5,265 nt of DNA from an uncultured Verrucomicrobiota bacterium. Its GTDB lineage: Bacteria; Verrucomicrobiota; Kiritimatiellia; RFP12; UBA3636. Every line of letters begins with the position of its first letter. The stretch's first letter is position 1. The notes beneath the pieces were generated by a model. The model saw only the letters and a program-made list of their open reading frames with translations. It had not been told where the DNA came from and made no database searches. The DNA is taken from assembly GCA_946534745.1 (NCBI GenBank), contig CAMNDA010000327.1, forward strand, positions 1 through 5,265, in the 5' to 3' direction. The translations under genes were made by a program, and so were the position numbers. Of this stretch, positions 3,884 to 5,265 are shown piece by piece.

Positions 3884-5265
3884 ATGCACCCCTACCGCAC
3901 CCATACCTGCAACGAGCTCCGCGTCGAGGACGCGGGCAAGACCGCCCGCCTCTCCGGCTGGGTCTTCCACAAGCGCGACCACGGCGGCATCCTCTTCCTC
4001 GACCTGCGCGACCACTACGGCCGCACCCAGGTCGTCGTCCACCCGAGCCGCCCCTTCTTCCAGGAGGCGACCGACCTCCGGCTCGAGAGCGTCGTCACGG
4101 TGACCGGCCAGGTCGTCGCGCGCGGCGAGAGCGAGATCAACCCCGACATCGACACCGGCAAGGTCGAGCTCGTCGCGGACGAGTTCGTCGTCGAGAGCGC
4201 CGCGGACCAGACCCCGATCTACCTCGCGGGCGACGGCTCGGACGTCGGCGGCGAGGACCTGCGCCTCAAGTACCGCTACCTCGACCTGCGCCGCGAGTCG
4301 CTGCACAGGAACATCGTGCTGCGCTCGAAGGTCATCTCCTTCCTCCGCCGCCGCATGGAGGACCTCGGCTTCCGCGAGTACCAGACGCCGATCCTCACGT
4401 CGTCCTCCCCCGAGGGCGCGCGCGACTTCCTCGTCCCGAGCCGCATCCACCCCGGCGAGTTCTACGCGCTGCCGCAGGCGCCGCAGATCTACAAGCAGCT
4501 GCTGATGGTCGCCGGCTTCGACCGCTACTTCCAGATCGCGCCGTGCTTCCGCGACGAGGACGCGCGCGCCGACCGCTCGCCCGGCGAGTTCTACCAGCTC
4601 GACATGGAGATGAGCTACGCGACGCAGGACGACGTCTTCGCCGTGATGGAGGACGTCATCCCCGCGACGTTCCGCGAGTTCGCCCCGGCCGGCACGAAGG
4701 TCGACGGCGCGCCGTTCGTCCGCATCCCCTACCGCGAGGCGATGATGAAGTACGGAACGGACAAGCCGGACCTCCGGAACCCGCTCGTCTGGATCGACAT
4801 GTCCGCGTTCTTCGCCAAGGCCGGCTTCAAGGCGTTCGCCTCCACCGTCGAGAAGGGCGGCCTCGTGAAGGGCCTGCTCGTCAAGGGCGCGGTGAAGCAG
4901 TCCCGCACGTGGTTCGACAAGCGCGAGCACAACGTGAAGGAGAACGGCGGCAAGGGCCTCGGCTACATCACGTGGACCAGCGAAGGCGAGCTCAAGGGCC
5001 CGATCGCGAAGTTCCTCACGCCCGAGCAGCTCGAGGAGATGAAGGCGCTCGCGAAGATGGAGAAGGGCGACGCGCTCTTCTTCATGGCCGCGCCGGTCGC
5101 CGAGTGCCACCGCCTCTCGGGGCTCGTCCGCACGGACATCGCGCAGACGATGGACCTCATCGAGAAGGACGCCTTCCGCTTCTGCTGGATCGTCGACTTC
5201 CCGTTCTTCGAGACGGACGAGGAGACGGGCGCGCTCATCTTCTCGCACAACCCGTTCTCGATGCC
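3884..5265 (+). CDS. aspS: Aspartyl-tRNA synthetase, bacterial type, C-terminal end missing
   Basis: AspS is a class II synthetase that attaches aspartate to tRNA-Asp in the cytoplasm. 460 complete codons are present; bacterial enzymes run to about 580-600, so roughly 130 residues lie beyond the right edge, including class II motif 3. Residues 1-105 are the OB-fold anticodon-binding domain (GWVFHKRDHGGILFLDLRD at 25-43). The catalytic domain follows: KYRYLDLRR (129-137), the motif 1 region ending EYQTPILTSSSPEGARDFLVPSR (165-187), YALPQAPQIYKQLLM (194-208), and motif 2 with FRDEDARADRSPGEFYQLD (222-240). KYGTDKPDLRNP (289-300) leads into the bacterial insertion domain (about 300-410), and HNPFSM (455-460) returns to the catalytic core. 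The motif 2 form RSPGEFYQLD and HNPFSMP recall alphaproteobacterial enzymes rather than the E. coli RQPEFTQID form. Whether it charges only tRNA-Asp or also tRNA-Asn cannot be told here. The ATG at 3884 fits the family start; no Shine-Dalgarno precedes it. Confidence 0.97.
   Translation, partial: MHPYRTHTCNELRVEDAGKTARLSGWVFHKRDHGGILFLDLRDHYGRTQVVVHPSRPFFQEATDLRLESVVTVTGQVVARGESEINPDIDTGKVELVADEFVVESAADQTPIYLAGDGSDVGGEDLRLKYRYLDLRRESLHRNIVLRSKVISFLRRRMEDLGFREYQTPILTSSSPEGARDFLVPSRIHPGEFYALPQAPQIYKQLLMVAGFDRYFQIAPCFRDEDARADRSPGEFYQLDMEMSYATQDDVFAVMEDVIPATFREFAPAGTKVDGAPFVRIPYREAMMKYGTDKPDLRNPLVWIDMSAFFAKAGFKAFASTVEKGGLVKGLLVKGAVKQSRTWFDKREHNVKENGGKGLGYITWTSEGELKGPIAKFLTPEQLEEMKALAKMEKGDALFFMAAPVAECHRLSGLVRTDIAQTMDLIEKDAFRFCWIVDFPFFETDEETGALIFSHNPFSM
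5252..5265 (+). repeat. 14-bp match between the two window ends
   Basis: The last 14 bases, CCGTTCTCGATGCC, are identical to bases 1-14. At the right end they encode PFSM(P) of aspS; at the left end they are the antisense of the GIEN(G) codons of dciA. Both readings are expected for their own families, so both sequences look genuine in place. Confidence 0.95.

Noticed and set aside
3854..5248. 464-codon minus-strand open frame opposite aspS
   Set aside because: It mirrors aspS codon structure, with a Leu/Val/Glu/Arg/Asp-rich product and no recognisable motif; the other strand is clearly aspS.
1..5265. Circular plasmid or phage
   Set aside because: The end match is only 14 bp, no replication, mobilisation or phage gene is present, and joining the ends would break two conserved genes.

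Overview
This is a GC-rich bacterial window (by eye about two thirds G+C, with strong G/C preference at codon third positions). It carries six protein genes, tightly packed, most of them housekeeping. The recognisable products are a DciA-type helicase loader (dciA, cut by the left edge), AIR synthetase (purM), the NADH sensor and repressor Rex, rhamnulose-1-phosphate aldolase (rhaD) and aspartyl-tRNA synthetase (aspS, cut by the right edge). One Pro/Ala/Ser-rich protein of unknown function lies beside aspS. Taxonomy is not certain. Gene starts lack convincing Shine-Dalgarno motifs, and intergenic DNA carries 7-bp tandem repeats of the form TGAANNN. From memory both fit an uncultured member of the PVC superphylum (Verrucomicrobiota, Kiritimatiellota or Lentisphaerota) better than a typical proteobacterium; this is an inference. 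The aspS motif 2 has a variant I associate with alphaproteobacteria, so that alternative stays open.

Layout, left to right. Minus strand: purM is followed after about 60 bp by dciA. The gap holds an inverted pair of heptamer arrays that can fold into a long hairpin and also supplies the purM stop codon. Between purM and rex lies a compact divergent control region with two good sigma-70-like promoters back to back. Plus strand: rex and rhaD follow each other with a 42-bp gap and no obvious promoter between them, so they probably form one transcript. After rhaD come two very GC-rich hairpins separating it from the convergent unknown gene. That gene and aspS are again divergent, with a second back-to-back promoter pair. 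The predicted aspS leader contains the other heptamer array.

The genes serve separate processes: replication initiation, purine synthesis, redox control, rhamnose breakdown and translation. The most suggestive functional link is rex with rhaD. Rhamnose breakdown makes lactaldehyde, whose reduction to 1,2-propanediol consumes NADH, and Rex measures NADH/NAD+. I see no CRISPR array, transposase, phage gene, tRNA or rRNA. The items most worth a second look are the TGAANNN heptamer arrays, the paired divergent promoters, the rex-rhaD pairing, the unknown protein next to aspS, and an exact 14-bp match between the two ends of the window, which looks like an assembly signature or coincidence rather than true circularity.
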